Of a DNA stretch of 64,000 bases, positions 53,851 through 62,539 are shown piece after piece (position 1 is the first letter of the stretch; each line of letters starts with the position of its first letter). The DNA is from Trinickia mobilis (GTDB lineage: Bacteria > Pseudomonadota > Gammaproteobacteria > Burkholderiales > Burkholderiaceae): assembly GCF_017315705.1 (NCBI RefSeq), contig NZ_JAFLRF010000001.1:328394-392393 (forward strand). Direction: 5' to 3'. Both the position numbers and the translations under genes were made by a program. The notes beneath the pieces were generated by a model that did no database searches, was not told the DNA's origin, and worked only from the letters and a program-made list of their open reading frames with translations.

Positions 53851-53960
53851 GTGATGTCTCCAGAGAGTGAGTGCTGGCGCACGCGCTTGGGCGCGGCGCA
53901 ATCGAGCGGGTGGCGGTCCGCCGATTGTCGCTGCGAATGGGAAAGCCCGTGCGACCGGAC

Positions 53961-54014
53961 CGCATATGTTCTATATGCGAACTAAAGATCGTGTATCGAA
54001 CATTTACGACGATC
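53961..54014. promoter_or_regulatory. Candidate PcaR operator region
   Basis: CGCATAT-gttct-ATATGCG (53961-53979) is a perfect 7-bp dyad that overlaps GTTC...GAAC (53968-53982). Just after it, GATCGT (53987-53992) and ACGATC (54009-54014) pair. On the minus strand GTTCGATACACGATC resembles the 15-bp site reported for Pseudomonas PcaR. It lies between pcaF and the IclR gene, where autoregulation and pcaF control would occur. Confidence 0.55.
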
Positions 54015-54242
54015 ATAGAGGCTCGTGGAAACCCTTGTCAAGCGTGACCCTTTTCTGATAAACCGGCCGCGCACCTGCCTTTTTACGTTTCAAATGGCCG
54101 GCATTTGCGCGGATCTCGCCGGCGGCGCTCGCGTTCCAAGCGCTTTCGCCCTGTTCCGCCTGGCCGAAGGTTGGCGAACTACGAGCCTTGAGCTATCTTC
54201 ACGGCTGCCACTTTCCGCACGGCGGGTTTCCGCCACGAGGCC

Positions 54243-55067
54243 ATGAGCAAAGCCCCCCAAACGTCGCCCCCGTTCCCTGACGAAGCCGCGGAAGCGCCGG
54301 ACAAGCCCGGCGACTCCTACGTCCAGTCGTTCGCGCGCGGACTCGCGGTGATCCGCACGTTCAACGCCGAGCGCCCCGAGCAAACGCTGACCGACGTCGC
54401 CGCCGCCGCCGGCCTCACGCGCGCGGGCGCGCGGCGCATCCTGCTCACGCTGCAAACGCTCGGCTACGTCGAAGCCGAGGGGCGCCTCTTTCGCCTCACG
54501 CCGAAGATCCTCGATCTCGGCTTCGCCTACCTGACGTCGATGCCGTTCTGGAACCTGGCCGAGCCGGTGATGGAAGAGTTGTCCGCGCAGGTTCACGAAA
54601 GCTGCTCGGCCGCCGTGCTCGATCGCACGGAGATCGTCTACGTGCTGCGCGTGCCGACGCACAAGATCATGACGATCAACCTCTCGATCGGCAGCCGCTT
54701 GCCGGCCTATTGCACGTCGATGGGCCGCGTGCTGCTTTCCGCGCTGAGCGACGAAGAACTCGACGCGGCGCTCGACGCCACGCAGATCGTCGCCTACACG
54801 CCGCGCACGATCGTCGACAAGGACGAACTGAAGACGACGATCGCGCAAGTCCGCGCGCAAGGCTGGGCGGTCGTCGATCAGGAACTGGAGGCCGGCTTGA
54901 TTTCGCTTTCGGCGCCGATTCGCAACCGCCAGGGGCGCGTGATCGCCGCGCTGAACATCAGCGGCAACGTGCAGCGCAATTCCGCGAAGCAGATGGTCAA
55001 GGCGTTTCTGGAACCGTTGCAGCAGGCTTCGCGGACCGTCTCCGATCTGGTGGCGCGGCGCGGTTAG
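54243..55067 (+). CDS. pcaR: IclR-family regulator, PcaR-like
   Basis: This 274-aa protein has an N-terminal winged HTH (residues about 28-90: FARGLAVIRTFNAERPEQTLTDVAAAAGLTRAGARRILLTLQTLGYV) and a GAF-like IclR effector domain (about 105-270; SSRLPAYCTSMGRVLLSAL). The FxRGLxVI start and TRAxARRxLLTL recognition helix are those of the PcaR/PcaU/PobR subgroup, which respond to beta-ketoadipate or protocatechuate. Divergent from pcaF, supporting the assignment. Confidence 0.85.
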   Translation: MSKAPQTSPPFPDEAAEAPDKPGDSYVQSFARGLAVIRTFNAERPEQTLTDVAAAAGLTRAGARRILLTLQTLGYVEAEGRLFRLTPKILDLGFAYLTSMPFWNLAEPVMEELSAQVHESCSAAVLDRTEIVYVLRVPTHKIMTINLSIGSRLPAYCTSMGRVLLSALSDEELDAALDATQIVAYTPRTIVDKDELKTTIAQVRAQGWAVVDQELEAGLISLSAPIRNRQGRVIAALNISGNVQRNSAKQMVKAFLEPLQQASRTVSDLVARRG

Positions 55068-55320
55068 CCCTCGTTGGCGTTTCGGGGCGGTTGGGGTGTG
55101 TTGCATCCACCGGTTGAATCCGCGCAGATTGGTCAGCGAATCGATCTGCCGCCGTCCACCGAAACTTGAACACAACAATTACATTTAAATTACAATCACC
55201 GATCATCAGGCGCCAATGCGCTTCGCAGTCCAAATTTAAATCACCTCTGCTGGATCGACGCAGCGTTACGCATCGTCGCGCCGATCCCGCTCGTCCGGCC
55301 TAAAAAGAAGAGGACAAAGC
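55068..55320. promoter_or_regulatory. Upstream region of the ABC/MacAB export cluster
   Basis: This gap has an AT-rich middle unlike the preceding pcaR. TTGAAC (55167-55172) and TACAAT (55192-55197) are promoter-like but 19 nt apart. The palindrome ATTTAAAT occurs at 55184-55191 and again at 55235-55242, 51 bp apart. AAGAGG precedes the ABC gene start. No precursor-peptide ORF was found here. Confidence 0.4.
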
Positions 55321-57036
55321 ATGCAGTTCATTAGGGAATTGCTGACTGACTACATCACTGCATATCGAACGGCAGTGAAAAACTATAAGGCACTGCCCGT
55401 CCATTTCGTTGCGTCGACGCTCTTCATGCTCGCGGTGACCGGACTCGACGCCCTCGTCCCCTATCTCCTGCGGGAAGCCACCAACGCGTTGTCGGCCGGT
55501 GAACACCGGCACGCGATCACGGCGATCTTGCTTGCCGGGGCCTATGGACTGTGTTGGACCGCCGCGCGCGTGTCGGAATGGATCAAAACGATGGTTTCGG
55601 CAATCCCGCTGACGCGCTGCGACGCCTCTTTTCAACGTGCGCTCTATTCACATCTCATCCGAGTCGAGTATGGCCGACTAGCGGCCATTGACCCCGGTTC
55701 CATAGCATCGATCGTCGCTCGCAGCAGAACGGCCTTCAGCACGATCACCTTCACGCTGCTCTGGGTGGTCGTTCCCACGCTGTTTCAACTGGGCCTTGCC
55801 AGCGCCGTCGTGTGGCGCTTCACCGAAGGGTACTTCGCGGTCGCTTTCGCAATCTCGATGCTGGTGCTGTTTGTGTCGACCTGGTGGCTGGCCTCAAGAA
55901 GCAAAAATGCTCATCAGGATGTATTCAGCGCCGAGAACGCCTTGTCGAGCCATCTCGTCGAAAAACTTTCCTTCCTGCTCGACATCAAGTTGAACAACGC
56001 TTACGACCGGGAAGATTCCGCGCTGAGCGCCATCCTGCGCGAGTACGTCACCAAGGCATCGCGTGCCAACTCACGAATGGCGCTGTTATTGGCCGCGCAA
56101 GCACTGTGTACCGGCATCGTGCTAACGGCGTTCACTGTCATGACAGCCGCAAAAGTCACGGACGCCTCTTTCCAGGTCGGCGATTTCGTGATGATCGTCG
56201 GCTATATCGTGACGTTGACCGCCCCGTTCACGATGCTTTCTGCAACTTTGTCTGAACTGCGCGGAAATCACGTCGCCCTGCGCGACGGGTTCGAGATTCT
56301 TGGGTTGCCGCTGGAATCAGGCGACTCCACTGCGGTGTTCGTCCGATCGACCGGTCTCGTATGCGATATCGAAAACGCCGATCTCGTCGTAGGGTCGCGC
56401 GTGATCCTGAAAGATGTTTGCTTTCGCGCAGCAAGAAATAAGTTGACCGTCCTCATTGGACCATCAGGAAGCGGCAAGTCGAGCCTTATCAATCTGATAC
56501 TCGGTTTGATTCGCCCAAGCCGCGGCAAGGTTTCCGTGCTAGGCGCGAATACCCGCAACGTTGCCTCCTCAGTCATCGCTAGAGAGCTGGCAGTGGCGCC
56601 GCAAAATCCGTTGATCGTCTCGGGGACACTGAGGGACAACCTCGCGTATGGCTGTGATGACACGCCCGATGATCGGCTGCTGCTGGAGATCGTCGACGAA
56701 CTTGAACTCGCGGATCTTGGCAAAGAATGCACACCTAACGTCCTGGATCAGGATCTGGGGGTACAGGGGCGGGAGCTATCTGGCGGCGAGCGGCAGCGGA
56801 TCGCGCTCGGTCGAGCGTTAGCCCGGCGGCCCTCAATTTTGATTCTCGACGAACCGACGTCGTCAATCGATCCAGCGCGCGAGGCTCGAATCATCGAACG
56901 TGTCAGGGTGCGCGTGCCGACGATCATCGCGGTGACCCATCGTGATGCCTTGCTGCGTGTAGCGGACCGGATCTATCAGGTGGGAGACAGTCGGGTAAGG
57001 CTCGTTGCACGTCCTCCAGCCGAAATCCCGAACTGA
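55321..57036 (+). CDS. ABC exporter half-transporter, Atm1/HMT-like
   Basis: This 571-aa protein fuses a type I exporter membrane domain (residues 20-330, six helices) to an ATPase. The membrane part has SIASIVARSRTAFSTITFTLLWVVVPTLFQ, which resembles Atm1/heavy-metal and peptide exporters. In the ATPase, Walker A is GPSGSGKSS (380-388), signature LSGGERQR (from 486), Walker B ILILDEPTSS and H-loop VTHRD. No N-terminal peptidase domain. It heads a five-gene same-strand cluster. The cargo is unknown; composition is slightly less GC-rich than pcaR. Confidence 0.85.
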   Translation: MQFIRELLTDYITAYRTAVKNYKALPVHFVASTLFMLAVTGLDALVPYLLREATNALSAGEHRHAITAILLAGAYGLCWTAARVSEWIKTMVSAIPLTRCDASFQRALYSHLIRVEYGRLAAIDPGSIASIVARSRTAFSTITFTLLWVVVPTLFQLGLASAVVWRFTEGYFAVAFAISMLVLFVSTWWLASRSKNAHQDVFSAENALSSHLVEKLSFLLDIKLNNAYDREDSALSAILREYVTKASRANSRMALLLAAQALCTGIVLTAFTVMTAAKVTDASFQVGDFVMIVGYIVTLTAPFTMLSATLSELRGNHVALRDGFEILGLPLESGDSTAVFVRSTGLVCDIENADLVVGSRVILKDVCFRAARNKLTVLIGPSGSGKSSLINLILGLIRPSRGKVSVLGANTRNVASSVIARELAVAPQNPLIVSGTLRDNLAYGCDDTPDDRLLLEIVDELELADLGKECTPNVLDQDLGVQGRELSGGERQRIALGRALARRPSILILDEPTSSIDPAREARIIERVRVRVPTIIAVTHRDALLRVADRIYQVGDSRVRLVARPPAEIPN

Positions 57037-57087
57037 GTTGTTCGGTGAATAAAAAGCATCAGCGATGAGGAATCCAAGGAATATCGT

Positions 57088-57903
57088 ATGACCACGAGTT
57101 CTGCCCACACCATCGATCGCAACTCGCGCAGCCCCAAGATTGTCAACGTTGCCTTTTCATACAATGTCTATTCCCTTGTCAAAGAATTTGTAGCCAACAA
57201 GAAAATAGACGAGGAAGTTGAATTTGCTTTAGAGGAGATGCACCTGGGGCCAATTGAATTCAGCAGCGTAGATTCCCGCCGGGAATGGTTAAATACTCAC
57301 GTTGGCGTTGAAGTTAAAAAAGAACAGTTGCTCGCGGCTGAGCGAACGTACTTTGCGCTGAGAGAATGGATTCATCGCGGCGTGAGTATAGTGGCCTGGG
57401 TCGATGTGAACGATTCAGCTGAGTACGCGAATTTTTTGTACTGGATTGACCGCTGTGATCCGAAGACATTTTTAATGGCAAGGCCAGATTTTCCCGGTCA
57501 TGGCAATTTTCTGAATTTCGAATCGGATCCAGAAAAGATAATGAATTCAATTCGCCATTCGGCGGAACTGATTCGACTGGAATGTGTAGAGGGATATCGA
57601 AGGCAGTGGGCCAGACTAAAGTCGGAAAACTCGGCATTCCGTCTTTTTGATGCAGAAAATGTTCTTAAATCCTTTGCCATTGATGCATTCGACGAGGTAT
57701 TAACGTCGTCCATTCGAACCGACTGGGAGGCCATGCCGAAAATCCTACTAAGAGCGATTCGTAAGTGCTGGGCAGACGGGCACTCCATTCCCGGCGATCT
57801 AGTATTTAGCTATCGAATTATTCAGCTTGCCAAAAATTCAACGGAGATGGAAATGAGAGGTGATTCGAGCGATCCAATGCGACTCGAATTTCGTGTTATT
57901 TGA
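57088..57903 (+). CDS. DUF1835/DUF3658 domain protein, low GC
   Basis: This 271-aa cytoplasmic protein has AAGGAA before its ATG. Residues 17-130 match the DUF1835 pattern: IVNVAFSYNVYSLVKEF, then HLGPIEFSS with R64-EWL, and VAWVDVNDSAEYANFLYWIDRC. Residues 170-271 match DUF3658: W174ARLKSENSAFRL, FDEVL, DW213..., GDLVFSYRIIQLAK and a terminal beta strand. The molecular function of these domains is not known. The gene is much AT-richer than everything around it, suggesting recent acquisition, yet it is set 51 nt after the ABC gene and 12 nt before macA. The domain call is from remembered patterns. Confidence 0.65.
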   Translation: MTTSSAHTIDRNSRSPKIVNVAFSYNVYSLVKEFVANKKIDEEVEFALEEMHLGPIEFSSVDSRREWLNTHVGVEVKKEQLLAAERTYFALREWIHRGVSIVAWVDVNDSAEYANFLYWIDRCDPKTFLMARPDFPGHGNFLNFESDPEKIMNSIRHSAELIRLECVEGYRRQWARLKSENSAFRLFDAENVLKSFAIDAFDEVLTSSIRTDWEAMPKILLRAIRKCWADGHSIPGDLVFSYRIIQLAKNSTEMEMRGDSSDPMRLEFRVI

Positions 57904-57915
57904 TGACAGGCAATC

Positions 57916-59115
57916 ATGAAAAGTAATCCACGCCGCTGGATCGGTGCAACGTTGGCCGTCATCGTGCCGATTCTGCTTACCGCGCTCTACAAGCTGTTTT
58001 TTTCGGGCAGCGAAGGCCCGCAATACCTGAGCGCCACCGTCTCCCGCGCCGACCTGGAAGACGCCGTCCTAGCCTCCGGCACGCTGCAGGCCTTCAAGCA
58101 AGTCGATGTCGGCGCGCAGGTGTCCGGCCAGTTGAAGTCACTCAAGGTGCAGCTCGGCGACACAGTCAAGAAGGACCAATGGCTCGCCGAGATCGATCCG
58201 GTCATCTCCGAGAACGCGCTGCGCCAAGCGGTGGCCAACGAAGCCGATCTCGCCGCGCAACGGCGCGCCACGGCCGCCCAGCTCACGCAGGCCGAGCTCG
58301 CCTTCAAGCGCCAGCAGCAGATGCTCCGCGACGACGCCGCCTCGCGGCAGGACTTCGAAGCCGCTCAGGCGCAGCTCGACGTGCAGCGCGCAACGCTCGC
58401 GTCGCTCGACGCGCAGATCCGCTCCGCCCGCATCCAGATCGAGACGGCGCGGGCGAACCTTGGCTACACGCGCATCGCCGCGCCGATGGAGGGCGTTGTG
58501 GTCGCGATCGTCACCCAGGAAGGCCAGACCGTGATCGCGCAACAGCAGGCCCCGGTGATCCTCAAGCTCGCCGATCTCGAAACGATGACCGTCAAGGCGC
58601 AGGTTTCCGAAGCGGACGTGATCCGCATTCATCCAGGCCAGAGCGCCTACTTCACGATCCTCGGCGACGCCGACAAGCGCTACTACGGCAAGCTGCGCGC
58701 GATCGAGCCCGCGCCGCAGAACTTCCTCGACATGCAGGGCGGCGCAGGCGGCATGGGCGGCGGCGCCTCGAAACCGAACACCGCTGTCTTCTACAACGCG
58801 CTTTTCGAGGTGCCGAACCCGGGACACCGGCTCCGCATCTCGATGACGGCGCAGGTCGGCATCGTGCTCGGCGCCGCGCAGCATGCGCTTGTCATCCCCG
58901 TGGCCGCGCTCGGGCCGAAGGACAAGAACGGCGCCTATCCCGTGCGCGTGCTCGGCAAGGACAACCGAGTCGATACGCGCAGGGTTCGCACGGGAATCAA
59001 CAACAGTGTGAAAGTGGAAGTGCTGTCGGGCCTGAACGAAGGGGAAAGCGCAATCATCGGCGAGGCCGCGGACCACCCCGATGTCGATCCCGGCGCACCC
59101 GGCTCGGGAGCTTGA
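57916..59115 (+). CDS. macA: MacA-like periplasmic adaptor of an ABC tripartite pump
   Basis: The 399-aa adaptor has an N-terminal signal anchor (ATLAVIVPILLTALYKLFF), a lipoyl domain (VDVGAQVSGQLKSLKVQLGDTVKKDQWLAEIDP), a long coiled-coil hairpin rich in Gln/Ala, the GYTRIAAPMEGVVVAIVTQEGQTV return strand, and beta-barrel and membrane-proximal domains. A Gly/Met-rich insert (GGAGGMGGGAS) is typical of MacA relatives. It starts 12 nt after the DUF1835 gene and is followed by macB after 2 nt. Confidence 0.9.
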   Translation: MKSNPRRWIGATLAVIVPILLTALYKLFFSGSEGPQYLSATVSRADLEDAVLASGTLQAFKQVDVGAQVSGQLKSLKVQLGDTVKKDQWLAEIDPVISENALRQAVANEADLAAQRRATAAQLTQAELAFKRQQQMLRDDAASRQDFEAAQAQLDVQRATLASLDAQIRSARIQIETARANLGYTRIAAPMEGVVVAIVTQEGQTVIAQQQAPVILKLADLETMTVKAQVSEADVIRIHPGQSAYFTILGDADKRYYGKLRAIEPAPQNFLDMQGGAGGMGGGASKPNTAVFYNALFEVPNPGHRLRISMTAQVGIVLGAAQHALVIPVAALGPKDKNGAYPVRVLGKDNRVDTRRVRTGINNSVKVEVLSGLNEGESAIIGEAADHPDVDPGAPGSGA

Positions 59116-59117
59116 CG

Positions 59118-61082
59118 ATGCCGGAACCGCTCTTGCAACTGACGAACGTCACGCGCCGCTTTCCGGCGGGCGACAAGGACGTCGTCGTGCTCAAAAGTGT
59201 CGATCTGACGATTGAAGCGGGCGAGATCGTCGCAATCGTCGGCGCGTCCGGTTCGGGCAAATCGACGCTCATGAACATCCTCGGCTGCCTCGACCATCCG
59301 AGCTGGGGCAGCTACCGGATCGGAGGCCGCGAAACCAGTGAGCTTTCGAACGACGAACTCGCGCAACTGCGCCGCGAGCATTTCGGCTTCATCTTCCAGC
59401 GCTATCACCTGCTGCCGCACCTGAACGCGGCGGCCAATGTCGAAATGCCGGCCGTCTATGCGGGGAGCTCGCACGCCGAGCGGCACGAGCGTGCGGAGCG
59501 ACTGCTCGCGAGCCTCGGGCTCGCCGAGCGCGCCGGGCATCGGCCGAGCCAGCTCTCCGGCGGCCAGCAGCAGCGCGTGAGTATCGCGCGGGCGCTCATG
59601 AACGGCGGCGAAGTGATCCTCGCCGATGAACCGACGGGCGCACTCGATACGAAAAGCGGCCAGGATGTGATCCGCGTTCTGCGCGAGCTGAACGCACTCG
59701 GCCACACCATCATCATCGTCACGCACGACAAGCACGTCGCAGCGCACGCGCACCGCATCGTCGAGATCAGCGACGGCGAAATCGTCGGCGACCATCGCAA
59801 TCGCCAATACGGCGAAAGCGCCGCCAGCTTCGACAACGCCGGCAATGGCGCCCTGCCGCCCCGCGCGCCGCGCCTCGCCGCCGGAATCGGACGGTTTGCC
59901 GAGGCGTTCAAGATGGCGTGGGCCGCGCTGGTCTCGCACCGGCTGCGCACGCTGCTGACGATGCTCGGCATCATCATCGGCATCACGTCGGTGGTGTCGA
60001 TCGTCGCGATCGGCGAAGGCGCCAAGCGCTACATGCTGAACGAGATCAGCAGCATCGGCACCAACACCATCGACGTCTATCCCGGCCGCGGCTGGGGAGA
60101 CAGCCGCGCCGGCGATATTCAGACACTGGTGCCGGCCGATGTGACGGCGTTGAGCGAACAACTTTACGTCGACAGCGTCACGCCGATCACGGCCCGCAGC
60201 CTCATGCTTCGATACCGCAACGTCGACTTGAATGCGATGGTCAACGGCGTCGGCGAACGCTTCTTCCAGGTCACCGATCTCCCGCTCGGCGCCGGGATTG
60301 CCTTCAGCGCCGAAGACGTGCGCCGTCAGGCGCAAGTCGCCGTGATCGACCGGAACACACGGCGCAAGCTGTTCGGCGCGTCCGTCAATCCGCTCGGCCA
60401 GATCATCCTGATCGACAACCAGCCCTGCGTCGTGATCGGCGTCACGTCAGAGAAGAAAACGATGTTCGGCCCGACGAAAGACCTCAACGTCTGGGTGCCC
60501 TTCACCACCGCGAGCACCCGCTTATTCGGGCAGCCGTTTCTCGACAGTGTCCGAGTGAGGGTTCGCGACGGCCAGCCCAGCGCCGCAGCCGAGCGCAGCC
60601 TGACAACGCTTCTGCTTCAGCGGCATGGCCGCCAGGATTTCTATACGGACAACATGGACAGCGTCGTCAAGACCGTCGAGAACACGGGCCGGTCGCTGAC
60701 GCTTCTGCTCTCGCTGATCGCGGTGATTTCTCTCGTCGTCGGCGGGATCGGCGTGATGAACATCATGCTCGTCTCCGTCAACGAGCGCACCCGCGAGATC
60801 GGCATCCGCATGGCAGTCGGCGCGCGCCGGGCCGACATCCTGCAGCAGTTCCTCGTCGAAGCCGTGATGGTGTGCCTGATAGGCGGCGCGATCGGAATCG
60901 TGTTGTCGTTTGCGATCAGTTTCGTGTTCTCCTTCTTTGTCGACCCATGGAAAATGGTGTTCTCGGCCAGCTCGATCGTCTCGGCGTTCCTGTGCTCGAC
61001 GCTGATCGGCATCGTGTTCGGCTTCATGCCCGCGCTCAACGCATCGCGGCTCAATCCGATCGACGCGCTCGCGCGCGATTGA
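59118..61082 (+). CDS. macB: MacB-type ABC transporter
   Basis: This 654-aa protein starts at ATG 59118, 2 nt after macA. N-terminal ATPase: Walker [10 protein letters not shown] (42-50), signature [16 protein letters not shown] and Walker [13 protein letters not shown]. The C-terminal MacB/FtsX half has one TM helix (about 280), a large periplasmic domain, and three more TM helices ([41 protein letters not shown]). It works by mechanotransmission with MacA and a TolC-like channel to expel periplasmic substrates such as peptides, siderophores or lipopeptides. Confidence 0.93.
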   Translation: MPEPLLQLTNVTRRFPAGDKDVVVLKSVDLTIEAGEIVAIVGASGSGKSTLMNILGCLDHPSWGSYRIGGRETSELSNDELAQLRREHFGFIFQRYHLLPHLNAAANVEMPAVYAGSSHAERHERAERLLASLGLAERAGHRPSQLSGGQQQRVSIARALMNGGEVILADEPTGALDTKSGQDVIRVLRELNALGHTIIIVTHDKHVAAHAHRIVEISDGEIVGDHRNRQYGESAASFDNAGNGALPPRAPRLAAGIGRFAEAFKMAWAALVSHRLRTLLTMLGIIIGITSVVSIVAIGEGAKRYMLNEISSIGTNTIDVYPGRGWGDSRAGDIQTLVPADVTALSEQLYVDSVTPITARSLMLRYRNVDLNAMVNGVGERFFQVTDLPLGAGIAFSAEDVRRQAQVAVIDRNTRRKLFGASVNPLGQIILIDNQPCVVIGVTSEKKTMFGPTKDLNVWVPFTTASTRLFGQPFLDSVRVRVRDGQPSAAAERSLTTLLLQRHGRQDFYTDNMDSVVKTVENTGRSLTLLLSLIAVISLVVGGIGVMNIMLVSVNERTREIGIRMAVGARRADILQQFLVEAVMVCLIGGAIGIVLSFAISFVFSFFVDPWKMVFSASSIVSAFLCSTLIGIVFGFMPALNASRLNPIDALARD

Positions 61083-61095
61083 CGGGGGGCCGGCC

Positions 61096-62523
61096 ATGAC
61101 TTCGATTGCACGTGTTCGTCGCCATGCCGTCGCATTGGTTACGGCCATCCTTCTGACCGGCTGCGCGAAATCGGGCAAGCCGCCGCTGCCCGCCGTCGAC
61201 ATGCCCGCGCACTGGGTCTCGCCCGCCGACGCGCAAGCCGAGCCCGTGCCAGCCCGGTGGTGGCAAGCCTTCAACGATCCGGTGCTGGACCGGCTGATCG
61301 GCGATGCCTTGCGCACGAACAACGATCTCGCTGCCGCGGCGATCCGCGTCTATCGCGCGCAACTGCAAGCCGGGCTTGCCGACACGACTCTCACGCCGGC
61401 CATTACGCTCGGGGCGAACGGCAGCATCACACGCGCGCTCGACACGCATCAGATGAGCCGAACTAGCGGCATCACCGGCTCGCTCGCGTACGAACTGGAC
61501 CTCTGGGGCAAGCTGGCCGCCGAACGCGACGCTGCGCGCTGGGAAGCCGAAGCGACGCAAGCCGATCGTGACGCCGCGCAGCTGGCGCTGATCGGCACCA
61601 CGGCCGCGCTTTACTGGCAAGTGAGCTACCTGAACCAGCAGATCGCACTCGGCGATGCCGACATCGCCTATGCCAACCAGACGCTCGCGCTCGTCAAATC
61701 GCGCTACGCAGCCGGAGCCGTCTCGGGCCTCGACGTCGCGCAGGCGGAGCAGAGCCTGTCCGAGCAGCGCGCGGCGCAAACGCAGTTGATCCAGCAGCGC
61801 ACCGAGAACCGCAACGCGCTTGCGATTCTCTTCGACCGCCCGCCGCAGGCGCAGGCGCCCGAGCGCGATGTATTGCCGGATATGCCGCTGCCCGACGTGA
61901 GGGCCGGCGTGCCTGCCGAGCTGCTCGGGCGGCGCCCCGATCTGCGCGCGGCCGAGTTTCGTCTGCGCGAATCGCTCGCGAACGTCGACGTGACGCGCAC
62001 GAGCTTCTACCCGGCGTTCACGCTGACCGGCAATCTCGGCACGACGAGCCAGAGCCTTGCGCGCGTCCTGCAGAACCCGGCGGCGACGCTCGGCGTCGGG
62101 CTCGCGCTGCCGTTCATTCAATGGAACGCGATGCAGTTGCGGATCAAGGTCTCGAAGAGCGAGTACGAGGAAGCCGTCGTGAACTTCCGGCAAACGCTCT
62201 ATGGCGCGCTGGGTGAGGTCGAAAACGCGTTGTCGGCGCGGGTTCAGCTCGATAGCGAGGCGACGCAGCGCAGCTTGTCGCTCGCACAGGCGCAACGCGC
62301 GCAAACGCTAGCGAAAGCGCGCTTCCGAGCAGGCGCAACAGACGTCCAGCCCTGGCTCGACCAGCAGCAGCGCCTGCGGGACGCGCAAAGCGCTCAGGCG
62401 TTGAATCAATTGAGCCGCCTCAACAACCTGATGAACCTGTACAAGGCGCTCGGCGGCAGCGATGCCGCCTCATTCCCGCTGGCCGGCCCCGCTGTGGATT
62501 CCGTCGCGCTCGGCGAGCGGTAG
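61096..62523 (+). CDS. NodT-family outer-membrane efflux lipoprotein of the MacAB cluster
   Basis: This 475-aa TolC-like channel has lipobox LTGC (lipidated C22 or C23) and the mature start AKSGKPPLPAVDMPAHWVSP. Two outer-membrane-efflux repeats are present (ELDLWGKLAAERDAARWEAEATQADRDAAQLALIGT; PAELLGRRPDLRAAEFRLRESLANV). It starts 13 nt after macB, so it completes a self-contained MacA-MacB-OMF tripartite pump. Confidence 0.9.
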   Translation: MTSIARVRRHAVALVTAILLTGCAKSGKPPLPAVDMPAHWVSPADAQAEPVPARWWQAFNDPVLDRLIGDALRTNNDLAAAAIRVYRAQLQAGLADTTLTPAITLGANGSITRALDTHQMSRTSGITGSLAYELDLWGKLAAERDAARWEAEATQADRDAAQLALIGTTAALYWQVSYLNQQIALGDADIAYANQTLALVKSRYAAGAVSGLDVAQAEQSLSEQRAAQTQLIQQRTENRNALAILFDRPPQAQAPERDVLPDMPLPDVRAGVPAELLGRRPDLRAAEFRLRESLANVDVTRTSFYPAFTLTGNLGTTSQSLARVLQNPAATLGVGLALPFIQWNAMQLRIKVSKSEYEEAVVNFRQTLYGALGEVENALSARVQLDSEATQRSLSLAQAQRAQTLAKARFRAGATDVQPWLDQQQRLRDAQSAQALNQLSRLNNLMNLYKALGGSDAASFPLAGPAVDSVALGER

Positions 62524-62539
62524 TCGGCGGGCAACTGCC

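Noticed and set aside
55068-55320. Possible RiPP precursor gene upstream of the ABC exporter
   Set aside because: Searched for short ATG frames with a ribosome site; only a 7-codon frame was seen.
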